A model generated the notes under the pieces. That model worked only from the letters and a program-made list of their open reading frames with translations. It had not been told where the DNA came from and ran no database searches. The position numbers and the translations under genes were made by a program. DNA of 64,000 bases from FEB-25 sp963726315 (GTDB lineage: Bacteria > Chloroflexota > Anaerolineae > Anaerolineales > UBA4823), in the NCBI GenBank assembly GCA_963726315.1, contig CAVSBZ010000005.1:62001-126000 (forward strand), in the 5' to 3' direction. Positions 9,712 to 17,875 of this stretch are shown here, in pieces (the stretch's first letter is position 1; each line of letters opens with the position of its first letter).

Positions 9712-10356
9712 CTACTCGGTTGCCCAGTTGTTATAGCTCTCGACGGTGAAGCTCTTATTGTGTACGTACTGCACAACAATGCCACCCGCCACCATCAAGG
9801 CAAAGCAGACGAGAAGGAACCAGGATTGTTCCAGGAAGACTTTAACCGGATTTTCGAGCAAGTTGGTTGCAGGGTAGATGATCTGGATGATGGTGCCAAA
9901 GGACACGGCAGCACCAAGCAAAGCTGTGGCGATGATGATGACCCATTTTTGCAGGTTGAACTGAAGGGTTACAAAGATGAATGCTACACCCACGACGATG
10001 CCGATCAGCCAGAGCAGGAAGTTGGCTTTCATGCCGATCCAAAGCAGCGCATAGACGGCAATGAAATATCCAAGGGAGCCAGCAATAATTGCCACCGCTG
10101 CTATATAAAATAGATAGGATAGGACGGCGAAGATCGCTCCTACAACGAGCCCGACCACCCAGCTGGTAACATCAACCAGAAAGCCTGTACCATTGAAGAG
10201 CCATTGAACCGTATTCGCTCCAAGGAAGAGGCCAAAAAAGAAGCCCCAAATCGGCAGCAGGACAAGGAACAGCCTGTAGCCAGCGAAAGCGAGCAGCACA
10301 CCGAACATGGTGCCGATCAGCCCTGCACAAAGAATATTAAACGCAGTCATTTTCAT
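9712..10356 (-). CDS. Multipass membrane protein, DUF4203-like
   Basis: This 214-residue protein has about seven hydrophobic segments, the first being ILCAGLIGTMFGVLLAFAGY. It shows the glycine-rich pattern of small DUF4203/TM7S3-like proteins (FFFGLFLGANTVQWL, VVGLVVGAIFAVLSYLFY, LGYFIAVYALLWIG). A second ATG two codons in is equally possible. It contains no catalytic or transport motif that I can name. It is monocistronic, followed by a hairpin at 9565-9594 on its own strand. Confidence 0.7.
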   Translation of the reverse strand: MKMTAFNILCAGLIGTMFGVLLAFAGYRLFLVLLPIWGFFFGLFLGANTVQWLFNGTGFLVDVTSWVVGLVVGAIFAVLSYLFYIAAVAIIAGSLGYFIAVYALLWIGMKANFLLWLIGIVVGVAFIFVTLQFNLQKWVIIIATALLGAAVSFGTIIQIIYPATNLLENPVKVFLEQSWFLLVCFALMVAGGIVVQYVHNKSFTVESYNNWATE

Positions 10357-10733
10357 TCTCCTTAATATGAATTTTTAATACCTTGATAGGCATTCTCGTG
10401 ATTATATAACCCTGATGTTCAACATGAGTTACGCCAATCAGAATGAATTATTACCCCAACTAGTGGATGAATCAGCGATTTGAGCGAATGAGCTTAGAAA
10501 ATTGTTCATAAGTGGACATTTCTGGAAAAAGCACGCCTCTGAATGCAACTTAATCGGCAGAAAAGAACTGCTTAGTACCTTATTGCAGTTTTCCTGTTTA
10601 TACTGACTGAAATATATATTGCGAGGCTGCATAATGAGAGAAAGATTGAGTGGACTCGGAAAAAAGTAAAAGTGAATATAATTACAATGTAGATCTGCCC
10701 CCCGCACCACCTGGGCGGTAGAAGGAGATAAAA
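10357..10733. other. Gene-free spacer between divergent genes
   Basis: These 377 bases separate the multipass protein (minus) from PPK2 (plus) and should hold both promoters. I see no clear -35/-10 pair, hairpin or RNA motif. A ribosome site (GAAGGAGA) lies just before the PPK2 start. Confidence 0.5.
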
Positions 10734-11681
10734 ATGGCGCCAAAAGAGAAGGAAAAGAATAGAAAAGGCCTGGTAAAGGATAGTCAGCCAGCCACCGCCA
10801 AAAAAGCTGAACAAATGAAAAACGAACCAGTCCAGCCTTCGAGGCCTGTGATAAAAGAAGCGGCAGGTGGAAAATATATCTTGGTGGACAATAAGATCTA
10901 TTCGGCTGAGCTACGCCGGCTGCAGGTGGAGCTGGTGAAGCTGCAAGAATGGGTGCGATTTAAGAACCTCAAGGTGGTGGTGATATTTGAAGGTCGGGAT
11001 GCCGCCGGTAAAGGAGGAGTGATCAAGCGCATCACCGAGAGCCTGAACCCACGTGTGTGCCGAGTGGTAGCGCTGCCCGCACCAACCGAGCGTGAGAAGC
11101 AGCAATGGTACTTCCAGCGATATATCGCACATTTGCCTGCCGGGGGAGAAATCGTATTATTAGACCGCAGCTGGTATAACCGCGCCGGGGTTGAAAGGGT
11201 GATGGGATTCTGCACCGAGGAGGAACATGCCGAATTTCTACGCTCGGTACCCGAGCTCGAGCGTATGTTGGTGCGATCTGGGATCATCCTGATCAAATAC
11301 TGGTTCTCGGTGAGCGATAAGGAGCAGGAATTGAGGTTCCAGGACAGGATTGCCGACCCAACCAAACGCTGGAAGCTCAGCCCAATGGACATGCAGTCGC
11401 GAGCTAAGTGGGTGGAGTATTCAAAGGCGAAAGATGAGATGTTTGCCTATACCGATATAAAACAGGCACCCTGGTACGTGGTCAATGCAGATAACAAGCT
11501 ATGCGCGCGGCTGAACTGCATCCATCATCTGCTGAGTATGATCCCATATCAAGATCTGACACCTGAACCGATCTCGCTGCCCCCCAGGCAGGAAGAGAAA
11601 GGATACATCCGACCCCCGATGACCGACCAGACCTTTGTACCAGAGGTATACAAGCCAGCTGACCTGAGCAGGCACGATTAG
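10734..11681 (+). CDS. ppk2: Polyphosphate kinase 2
   Basis: PPK2 transfers phosphate between polyphosphate and nucleoside (di)phosphates. The 315-residue protein carries the Walker A loop FEGRDAAGKGGVIKR (about residue 84), the family block PAPTEREKQQWYFQRYI, the Walker B LLDRSWYNRAGVERVMGFC (about 142) and the lid region DPTKRWKLSPMD. These are the diagnostic PPK2 elements. About 45 N-terminal residues are Lys/Glu-rich and low in complexity, a non-conserved extension. The preferred direction (making or using polyphosphate, ADP or AMP) cannot be read reliably from sequence alone. The nucleoside phosphorylase gene follows 39 bases later, so a shared nucleotide-metabolism transcript is plausible. 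Confidence 0.92.
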   Translation: MAPKEKEKNRKGLVKDSQPATAKKAEQMKNEPVQPSRPVIKEAAGGKYILVDNKIYSAELRRLQVELVKLQEWVRFKNLKVVVIFEGRDAAGKGGVIKRITESLNPRVCRVVALPAPTEREKQQWYFQRYIAHLPAGGEIVLLDRSWYNRAGVERVMGFCTEEEHAEFLRSVPELERMLVRSGIILIKYWFSVSDKEQELRFQDRIADPTKRWKLSPMDMQSRAKWVEYSKAKDEMFAYTDIKQAPWYVVNADNKLCARLNCIHHLLSMIPYQDLTPEPISLPPRQEEKGYIRPPMTDQTFVPEVYKPADLSRHD

Positions 11682-11720
11682 GTCACTAAGGTTACAGGTA
11701 TAACTGAGGGCTGTCTATTG

Positions 11721-12482
11721 ATGGACACGATTGGCCTGATTGCCGCAATGACCCAGGAAAGCGATGCCCTGCTGCGGCATATAAAGAGGTGGCATCGAAC
11801 CGCATTGGGTAAGTTTGAGGGTAAATCATTCGAGCTGTACGAGCATCATTGCCTGCTGGTCACTTCCGGCATGGGCATGCGTCGGGCAAGTGAAGCTACC
11901 AAGGAACTCATTACGACAGGCGCGCCGAGGTTACTAATCTCATTTGGCATTGCTGGCGCTGTGGAAGCAGTGCTCGAGATCGGGGATGTGGTTGCAGCGG
12001 AAGCTGTTGGTGAGTTAGCCCAAGCCCTGACCGGAACACTTCTGCCCCTTGACCCCTGGGTTGCAGCTGACCGGGAATCGGCAGAGCGAGCTCTTGCCAG
12101 ACGCGGCGCACGATTATTTGTCGGGACTGCCGTCACCACGGGAGGGTCTCAGATATCTGAAGACCAGGTCAGGGACTTAATTCACCCGATCCTGGAGATG
12201 GAAACGGCGGGAATTGCACGGGTAGCCGCAGATTTTGGCATCCAACTATTATCCATCCGTGCAATCAGTGACGGAACGCGCGCTCCCATCCCATTCGACC
12301 TGGGAGAGGTAATGGATGAGCATGCGAATTTTCGAGCGGACAGGCTGGTAATGGCGATGGTTCGCCACCCAGGGATGGTTCTCCAATTCAACAGAATGCT
12401 GCGTAATACCCAGATTGCGGCTGATAATGCCGCCTTGACTATCATTGAGGTACTGAGAAATCGCTCCGCAGGCGTGGGATAG
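11721..12482 (+). CDS. Nucleoside phosphorylase family protein (MTA/SAH nucleosidase-like)
   Basis: This 253-residue member of the PNP/UDP phosphorylase superfamily cleaves or phosphorolyses an N-glycosidic bond of a nucleoside or related substrate. It opens as MTA/SAH nucleosidases do (MDTIGLIAAMTQESDALLRH), has the central LLISFGIAGAVEAVLEIGDV (about 75-95) and the ligand-binding EMETAGIARVAADFGI with SIRAISDGT, where Glu-Met-Glu and Asp are the usual ribose-binding and catalytic residues. The ATG at 11721 is used; the TTG at 11718 is an alternative. Its last 41 bases overlap the 3' end of the opposing oxidoreductase gene. Some homologues act on other ribosylated substrates (for example HpnG), so I give no symbol. 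Confidence 0.82.
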   Translation: MDTIGLIAAMTQESDALLRHIKRWHRTALGKFEGKSFELYEHHCLLVTSGMGMRRASEATKELITTGAPRLLISFGIAGAVEAVLEIGDVVAAEAVGELAQALTGTLLPLDPWVAADRESAERALARRGARLFVGTAVTTGGSQISEDQVRDLIHPILEMETAGIARVAADFGIQLLSIRAISDGTRAPIPFDLGEVMDEHANFRADRLVMAMVRHPGMVLQFNRMLRNTQIAADNAALTIIEVLRNRSAGVG

Positions 12483-13353
12483 CATCATTAACGATATGCT
12501 CAAACATTGGCATCAGCATAGGTACGAAGGGGTAAAAGAAGATAATCTCCGTGATGCCGAGATCCAGGTAGCATTTGACAACATCTTCAAATGCCCCAGG
12601 GGTTGAATATAAACGCTGATATTCCTCGTTGGTAAAGATGAGCACAGATCGGCGGAGCGTAGCGGGGTCACGGCCGATCTCGGCGCAATACCGATCCAGC
12701 CTGCTGCAGCGTTTACGGGTGAGTGCCAGCATCTCATCACAGGATTTCACATCCACCCCGCCGAAGGTGTTCCAGGTATCAGCATGCTCAGCGGCGACCT
12801 TGAGCATACGCGGACCATTCCCGCCGATCATCAAGGGTGGGCGAGGTTTCTGGATTGGCAGGGGGTTTATCACCGTCCCTTGTATGTGATAATAATTTCC
12901 TTCAAAGGTGGTTTCCGGATTGCGCAAGAGCAAATCGACTATTTCGACCACTTCGTGGAGGCGGTCCACACGTTCACGGGGAGGCCAATCGGGCGTCCCA
13001 GTCATGGCATACGAGATATCGATGCTTCCCGGAGCGCCAGCCCCGAGCCCAATGTCAAGCCGCCCATTAGAGATGTGGTCTACCGTCATAGCCTGGCGCG
13101 CCAGGAATGCCGGATTGCGCCAGGGAATGGCAGAAAGGGAGCCGATGCGGATGGTTTTTGTCTGGGTTGCCAGGGCTGCCAGCAAGGTCCAGCACTCATA
13201 CCAGGGTGCTTTGGGATTTGCATAATTAACGAAATGGTCAGCCAGGATGACACCGTCCAACCCGGCGGCTTCGAGATATTGCCAGCGAGTGACCATTTCT
13301 GGCCAGGATACTTCCTGCATGGCAGCTACGATAAAGCGTAAGTTATGGGTCAT
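12442..13353 (-). CDS. LLM-class (F420-dependent type) oxidoreductase
   Basis: This 303-residue bacterial-luciferase-like TIM-barrel protein probably uses F420 or FMN. Family blocks are GLDGVILADHFVNY, IRIGSLSAIPWRNPAFLARQ, the SNGRLDIGLGAGAPG loop, and PRPPLMIGGNGPRMLKVAAE with ADTWNTFGG. The start MTHNLRFIVAAMQE at 13353 has GGAGAAA a few bases upstream and is preferred over the ATG/alternative starts up to 13404. The substrate is unknown. The gene converges on the nucleoside phosphorylase with a 41-base overlap (12442-12482), which may let the two messages form an antisense duplex. Confidence 0.85.
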   Translation of the reverse strand: MTHNLRFIVAAMQEVSWPEMVTRWQYLEAAGLDGVILADHFVNYANPKAPWYECWTLLAALATQTKTIRIGSLSAIPWRNPAFLARQAMTVDHISNGRLDIGLGAGAPGSIDISYAMTGTPDWPPRERVDRLHEVVEIVDLLLRNPETTFEGNYYHIQGTVINPLPIQKPRPPLMIGGNGPRMLKVAAEHADTWNTFGGVDVKSCDEMLALTRKRCSRLDRYCAEIGRDPATLRRSVLIFTNEEYQRLYSTPGAFEDVVKCYLDLGITEIIFFYPFVPMLMPMFEHIVNDAIPRLRSDFSVPQ

Positions 13354-13420
13354 AAACTTTTTCTCCATTGACATAAAAATGAATAAGCTTGGGGTTACGT
13401 CCAACCTGACCCCTCTCCAA

Positions 13421-13461
13421 CCTGCCTGGAAGCACGGGAGGAGAGAGCATGTCCAGGCAGG
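13421..13461. repeat. Nine-base inverted repeat after the membrane-island operon
   Basis: CCTGCCTGG (13421-13429) and CCAGGCAGG (13453-13461) pair perfectly around a 23-base loop, 18 bases past the stop of the last island gene. There is no T-run on either side, so it is either a processing/stability stem or a factor-dependent stop. Confidence 0.5.
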
Positions 13462-13478
13462 GTGGAAGAAGGTGGGTC

Positions 13479-14474
13479 TCAGGAGGAGGTCTGGCGTATG
13501 ACCCGCTCCTTGAGAAACACAGCTGAAAGCGTAACGATGCCAACGATTAGCAGTGCGATTTCCGGTAGGAACGCACCGAAGCTTTCACCCATAAAGAACG
13601 CCAGCAGAGCGGCTGCAACAAAACCGATTGCCGGGTACCTGGCCCATTCCTTGGGTTGATCTGAATGAAGCTGCAATATGATGGTGAAGGTGATGGCGAA
13701 GCCCAAGAAGAGCAAACCGGTGTAAACCCCAACCTGGTGATCTCCGACAAATATATAGTCATAAACTGGAAGCAGCCTATCCAACAGGGCTACCAGCCCA
13801 ATGCTGATGAAAACCCCAGACGGGATGAGTGCCCACCAGCGCCGCTTTGAAGCATAGAAGGTAATAATAAGCGGCAGGGCAATGAGCAGCAAAATAATGG
13901 GTCCCAAGGTATCACCGTGAATAATCGACTCAATCAGCGAGAAAATTCCAATGAAACCCAGGACGGCAGAGATGAAAAGTGCCCATTTACAGCGTTGGTC
14001 CACCAGGTATCCGACCAGGAAAGGCAGCGAGATGGCGTATAAAACAAGCGCAATCAACGCATCGGGATTAATCCGGTCGATCAGGGGTGGGATAACGGTG
14101 ATTATGGTCAGGAACCAGGCCGGGATTAACCATCCCCACTGCTTCCGGTTCAGGATGTAGCCGATGTAGAAGGGGATGGCGAGGCTGAGCAGGAATGGAA
14201 AAGCAATGATAGGGGTGGTGCCATCTCCGAAGACGCTGGTTGCGTTAAGTGCGAGAGCAGCTGAGAACAAAGCGGGGAATAGCCAAACCCAATTCCTGAC
14301 ACCGCTCAAAAAATAACTCATGAAGAAGGCCGCACTCAAACCAACGAAAATCAAAAGACTTGTCGGACCGGCGAAACGATCAAAAGTCACATAGCCCAGC
14401 ATGCACGCCAAGGTCAGGCTGACCAGGAAAACCAGGCTGGCTCCCCAGAAAATTTTGAGGATATTTGTTTTCAT
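13479..14474 (-). CDS. Multipass membrane protein, single copy of an island-specific repeat module
   Basis: This 331-residue protein has about ten hydrophobic segments. It is built like one module of the 510-residue protein at 17876-19408. Shared landmarks in order are WVWLFPALFSAALALNA, IPFYIGYILNRKQWGWLIPA, LPFLVGYLVDQ, RRWWALIPSGVFISIGLVAL, and the late PKEWARYPAIGFVAAALLAF segment with FFMGE. No enzyme motif is visible. It is the last gene of a minus-strand operon and overlaps the preceding gene by ATGA, with AAGGAGGG before its start, so translation is coupled. Function unknown; a sensor or envelope-modifying role would fit the neighbours, but is only inference. Confidence 0.75.
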   Translation of the reverse strand: MKTNILKIFWGASLVFLVSLTLACMLGYVTFDRFAGPTSLLIFVGLSAAFFMSYFLSGVRNWVWLFPALFSAALALNATSVFGDGTTPIIAFPFLLSLAIPFYIGYILNRKQWGWLIPAWFLTIITVIPPLIDRINPDALIALVLYAISLPFLVGYLVDQRCKWALFISAVLGFIGIFSLIESIIHGDTLGPIILLLIALPLIITFYASKRRWWALIPSGVFISIGLVALLDRLLPVYDYIFVGDHQVGVYTGLLFLGFAITFTIILQLHSDQPKEWARYPAIGFVAAALLAFFMGESFGAFLPEIALLIVGIVTLSAVFLKERVIRQTSS

Positions 14475-14944
14475 ACTATTCCCTCCTTAGGAATAAATTG
14501 TGACTTATCTTGGTGAGAAGTTATATTGAGGAAGGTGTTTATGGCGAACAAAACTCCATATGCATACCAGAGCGGTTTGTAGATGAGGGCAAGGGGCCAC
14601 CAGTAAAACATCAACGTAGCCAGGTATAGGGTGACATATGGTCCAAGCACAGACCAACGAACTGGGTGTCGCCATTGGAGCTGTTGGATATATTCAACCC
14701 AATATCCATATACTGCCCAGATGAGATAGATAAACCCGCCCAGGTATAAATACCAGCTTTCTCCGTTCAGCAGTAGGACCAGGCTTAAGACCACTGCAGG
14801 AATGCTCAGCGCATAGACAATCCAGCCATAGTGGATTGCCAGGTTAAAATGCCACTTCCGCAAGGTGAAGTGGATGACCAGGATGAGTTGAAAGAGAAAG
14901 GACCAAATCACAAATAAAGGTTCCAATCCATGTAAATCAATCAT
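14471..14944 (-). CDS. Small multipass membrane protein
   Basis: This 157-residue protein has about five hydrophobic segments (LFVIWSFLFQLILVIHF, IVYALSIPAVVLSLVLLL, LYLGGFIYLIWAVYGYW, LGPYVTLYLATLMFYWW, YGVLFAINTFLNIT) and many Trp/Tyr residues. No family is recognised. GGTGG precedes the ATG. Its stop overlaps the start of the 331-residue membrane gene. Confidence 0.65.
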   Translation of the reverse strand: MIDLHGLEPLFVIWSFLFQLILVIHFTLRKWHFNLAIHYGWIVYALSIPAVVLSLVLLLNGESWYLYLGGFIYLIWAVYGYWVEYIQQLQWRHPVRWSVLGPYVTLYLATLMFYWWPLALIYKPLWYAYGVLFAINTFLNITSHQDKSQFIPKEGIV

Positions 14945-15044
14945 TTAACCACCTTTTCTCGTTGTGCAAGCCACGAAAGATCAACCTGATCCAAATCGGT
15001 TCTCTGACATCGACCCATTATCAGATTGGTAGACGCTGTGATGC

Positions 15045-15299
15045 CTATAACAGGATGACCGCAGCGCTAACGAAAACCAGTACCGTGGTCAATATGGTGA
15101 CTCCAATCAACCCCCAGCGGGCAAGGTCTAGTTTGGTAGAAGCCCATTTCTGACCAACTCCTGTTGATCCACCAATGTATGTTATTCCCAGGATGATTAA
15201 AAACCATCCGGCACCGCTATCGTTTAAAACCAGCACAGAACCCATGACGATTGATACAACTGCTGTTATCCATAACCAGACTTTATCTTGATGATCCAT
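15045..15299 (-). CDS. Small membrane protein (84 residues)
   Basis: There are about three hydrophobic segments: KVWLWITAVVSIVMGSVLVL, WFLIILGITYIGGSTGVG and LARWGLIGVTILTTVLVFVS. AAAGGAG precedes the ATG at good distance and only 18 bases separate it from the CPBP protease upstream, so it is a real operon member. No family is recognised. A small accessory subunit or immunity-type protein would be possible but unproven. Confidence 0.6.
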   Translation of the reverse strand: MDHQDKVWLWITAVVSIVMGSVLVLNDSGAGWFLIILGITYIGGSTGVGQKWASTKLDLARWGLIGVTILTTVLVFVSAAVILL

Positions 15300-15317
15300 C
15301 GAGAACTCCTTTCTTGC

Positions 15318-16217
15318 CTAACGGGCAGCCAGGGTGGCAATAAATAAAAATACATCAGCAGCCATATGGATAAGATACGCACCCCAGATGCTATCAGTTT
15401 TGTGCATAAGGATGCCGCACGCCAGACCAAGCGTGAACGTGTTAGCGACGAAGATCGGAACCGCTATGGCTGGCAGATACGCTACTGAAGTGAAATGGAA
15501 CACTGCAAAGGTGGTGGAGGTGAGCAGGACCGCGCCGGCAACACCGATAATGGGGGACAACTTTTTCAGGAAAAGACCCCTGATCCACAGCTCCTCAGAA
15601 AAGGCATTGCAAATTGAAAAGACGAAACTCCACCCAATGGCAGAACCAAGTTTGGGTAACTCGAACCCGGTGCCGAAGAAGATGAGCACTGAAGTGAATA
15701 AATTTACCACTACCAGACCTCCAATGCCGAATCCCCACTTTGCATTTTGATTTCCGACTTTCAGGAACAATGAGCCCAGATCGGCACCTGAAACCAGGGT
15801 CAGCCCGATGATGGGGATGACAACCAGAAGGGTTTCATACATTTTTGCCAAACCTGCGATGGCGTTTTCTCCGGAAGTAACACCAAAGAGGTGAACGAAA
15901 GCGGTGTTATAGCCGCCAAAGAGATCAGAGATCAGGGTGACAGAAGAAGCAACAAAGAAGGCGTAGGAGATCAACCAGTACTGTGCCAACCTGGTGCTGC
16001 GCTTGAATACTAAAGACGTAACCAGGAAAAATATCGTGGTGCTAGCGGCGTAAATCCAATTGCCATTGGTCGGGAACAACTTGACATAGTTCGATCCGAA
16101 CAGGAAAACCGCCAGGGAGCAGACCAGGAGCACGACAAACATCAAAACCTTGTATCCGAGCGACTGAACGGCTGGCATGGTTGTATGGGTGGAAATTATG
16201 GTAGTAGAAGCAGTCAT
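15318..16217 (-). CDS. CPBP-family intramembrane metalloprotease
   Basis: This 299-residue multipass protein is of the CAAX-protease/bacteriocin-processing (Abi) family. The three family motifs are present: EExxxR in NAFSEELWIRGLFLKKL (about residue 203), FxxxH in TFAVFHFTSVAY, and HxxxN/D in YLIHMAADVFLF near the C-terminus. Intact Glu-Glu and both His suggest an active enzyme cleaving peptides within the membrane. The ATG at 16217 (MTASTTIIS) is chosen for its AAGGAAC ribosome site; an upstream alternative at 16262 would run into the lipoprotein gene. It lies 19 bases after that gene. In other bacteria such proteins process or give immunity to peptide bacteriocins, or process anchored proteins; the local substrate is not known. 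Confidence 0.85.
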   Translation of the reverse strand: MTASTTIISTHTTMPAVQSLGYKVLMFVVLLVCSLAVFLFGSNYVKLFPTNGNWIYAASTTIFFLVTSLVFKRSTRLAQYWLISYAFFVASSVTLISDLFGGYNTAFVHLFGVTSGENAIAGLAKMYETLLVVIPIIGLTLVSGADLGSLFLKVGNQNAKWGFGIGGLVVVNLFTSVLIFFGTGFELPKLGSAIGWSFVFSICNAFSEELWIRGLFLKKLSPIIGVAGAVLLTSTTFAVFHFTSVAYLPAIAVPIFVANTFTLGLACGILMHKTDSIWGAYLIHMAADVFLFIATLAAR

Positions 16218-16236
16218 TTTGAAGTTCCTTTGTCTA

Positions 16237-17514
16237 TCAAGGTACCTGCAGGGAGGAGACAATCATCTCGCCCACCAGCTGCACCTTACCGGTCAGGCTA
16301 TATGGTTCCTGGCAATTTGCACCAGAATAAGAATAGATAAACCCGAACTCCATATTTCCGCGCTGGATATTCGGTCCATTCTCACCACCCTGATACCAGA
16401 TGGAGTTAATCAATCCATTGCGGCAAACGAAATAATTCCGGCTGGCAGGCTGCCCGGCAACATCCAGCGTCCCTTGGGAGATAAATTCCCCCTGGCCAAC
16501 CCCGGTCGGCCATAGCAGCACGTCATCACCGATGGTGCGGAATGACATGCGAATGGTGGGGTAGACTTCCGGGGTTGGCTGTTGGTGCAGGATAAGGAAA
16601 TGCTCGTTCATGATCGGGTCACCCGTAGTGGTCTCATCTACCGCCCAATCTTCGGGGAGTAAGATAGAGAAACCATACACAGGGTGGGTGTAGGTCCAAA
16701 AACCCTGGTAGAAGCCGGGGTCGATTGGAACGGCGGTAGGGATGGGGGTGGGTGAAACAGCCAGTGCGGCTGGCTGATCAAACTGGAAACTCTCTAAGAA
16801 GCGATTGTCGAGCTCCCAATCTTCTGTGTCTGAACTATGACCGATGCTGATCTGGTAGAGCTGATCGGCATGGGCAAAGAAATACTGGTCAAAGGCGTAG
16901 GACTGCGGGCTGCGATCATGGCGGTAGTGGATAGCGGTCGTCCCGGCAACCTGTTCATCAGGCTTGCGGTTCTCACCGACCAGGTAGTGATCGGTTAGCC
17001 ATTGCAGCAAATCCACATCTTCGGGAGGGCAATACTCTGGGAGGTCGCTGGGATGGGCAACACCCCAGAATTCAGACCCCATGCCTGGCCCGGAAATGCT
17101 CAAGCTTTTCTTGGGCTCATCGTCTACAGAGATCAGGGCATCGGCAGGATAGTGGAAGCTATATCCGAGGTCTTCATTACGATAAATTTTCCAACCCTGG
17201 CTGTCATACTCGGCTGACCCGGTGGATGAATCACTATTAAAAGGCTTGCACTCGCCGCGGTAATAAGCCCATTCATCACATTCACTGCCATCGGGGAAGA
17301 TGCATACACCAGCCTGGCTTCCATCTGGGGCGGTGCGAATCTCAGATGTGTAGCCTTGCTGGTGGCAATATACAGCCGCAGGATTGGGTAAGCTAGCTTT
17401 GGTGGGCTGAGCGGGGGGTGTAGCTGTCAATTCCACAACTGGCGCCTGAGAGCTCACGATTGAACAGCTGCTTAGTAGAAGAGAAAAAATAATAACCAAA
17501 ACTTTAGCTTTCAT
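16237..17514 (-). CDS. Lipoprotein with DUF333 and two PsbP-like domains
   Basis: This 425-residue exported lipoprotein has a signal peptide with lipobox (FSLLLSSCS, modified Cys at about 18). A DUF333 domain follows (about 45-90), recognised by NPAAVYCHQQGYTSEIR, then GVCIFPDGSECDEWAYYRGE with its conserved cysteines. Two similar segments of the YGFSxxYPxDW type come next: DLGYSFHYPADALISVDD (about 115) and VYGFSILLPEDWAVDE (about 285), suggesting two PsbP/MOG1-like domains. A Pro/Thr-rich spacer separates them. The start MKAKVLVIIF is fixed by the signal peptide. Its first 11 bases overlap the end of the small protein gene, so translation is probably coupled. It may be the outer-face sensor or binding partner of the island. 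Confidence 0.8.
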   Translation of the reverse strand: MKAKVLVIIFSLLLSSCSIVSSQAPVVELTATPPAQPTKASLPNPAAVYCHQQGYTSEIRTAPDGSQAGVCIFPDGSECDEWAYYRGECKPFNSDSSTGSAEYDSQGWKIYRNEDLGYSFHYPADALISVDDEPKKSLSISGPGMGSEFWGVAHPSDLPEYCPPEDVDLLQWLTDHYLVGENRKPDEQVAGTTAIHYRHDRSPQSYAFDQYFFAHADQLYQISIGHSSDTEDWELDNRFLESFQFDQPAALAVSPTPIPTAVPIDPGFYQGFWTYTHPVYGFSILLPEDWAVDETTTGDPIMNEHFLILHQQPTPEVYPTIRMSFRTIGDDVLLWPTGVGQGEFISQGTLDVAGQPASRNYFVCRNGLINSIWYQGGENGPNIQRGNMEFGFIYSYSGANCQEPYSLTGKVQLVGEMIVSSLQVP

Positions 17515-17737
17515 TTTCGATCCTTTCGATGTTGATGACGGTGATATTGAGGTTCCAGAGCTGTTCCAGAAAACCGCGCAGGGCAGGTTGGTCAGTGAAT
17601 GTGCCGATGAGAAGCGTTTCTCCATTCTGCTGGGGCGTGATGGTCAGATCGCCATACCAATCGGCGAAGGTATGATTGAGCGTTTCCTTAACCCGGATGT
17701 GATATGTGTTTGACTGCAGGGATGTGTTCGGTTCCAT
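17504..17737 (-). CDS. Small protein, DWxGD/TI family, copy 1
   Basis: This 77-residue soluble protein is paralogous to the product of 22709-22960. Shared positions are SNTYxxR, DWxGDxTI, G(E/D)TL, LRxFLxQ and TV in the same order and spacing. Small Chloroflexota proteins of this general look often sit beside transporters or regulators, and their role is unknown. The third of three adjacent starts (17737) is chosen because AAGGAG lies five bases upstream; the GTG at 17743 would overlap the ribosome site. It is the first gene of the unit that starts after repeat/hairpin element 1 and overlaps the lipoprotein gene by 11 bases. Confidence 0.7.
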   Translation of the reverse strand: MEPNTSLQSNTYHIRVKETLNHTFADWYGDLTITPQQNGETLLIGTFTDQPALRGFLEQLWNLNITVINIERIENES

Positions 17738-17790
17738 CATCACTCCTTGACGGATCTAATATGATCGGATTTGTTGGGCACACATTGATA

Positions 17791-17856
17791 ATAAAAGAAA
17801 GGGCCTGAATAATCAGGCCCTTAACAGGGTATTAATGGGGTATTTCCTGGGGTACT
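17791..17856 (-). promoter_or_regulatory. Island element 1: phased GGGTA repeats plus GGGCCTGA hairpin
   Basis: The plus strand shows GGGTA (17827), GGGGTA (17837) and GGGGTA (17849), spaced 11 and 12 bases. They lie next to a hairpin with 8-base arms GGGCCTGA/TCAGGCCC (17801-17820) that is followed on the minus strand by a T-rich tail. It lies 56 bases past the stop of the 510-residue membrane gene and 54 before the small-protein gene. It can act as a terminator for the former, and its repeats could be an operator for the latter. Confidence 0.75.
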
Positions 17857-17875
17857 TATCGATGCGTGATTCAGT

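Noticed and set aside
9517..10113. Open plus-strand frame of 198 codons
   Set aside because: It is the reverse of the multipass membrane gene on the minus strand, which has clear hydrophobic segments; the plus product is charged and unlike a protein.
12784..13341. Open plus-strand frame of 185 codons over the LLM-class oxidoreductase
   Set aside because: The minus frame has strong family motifs; the plus frame has none and no ribosome site.
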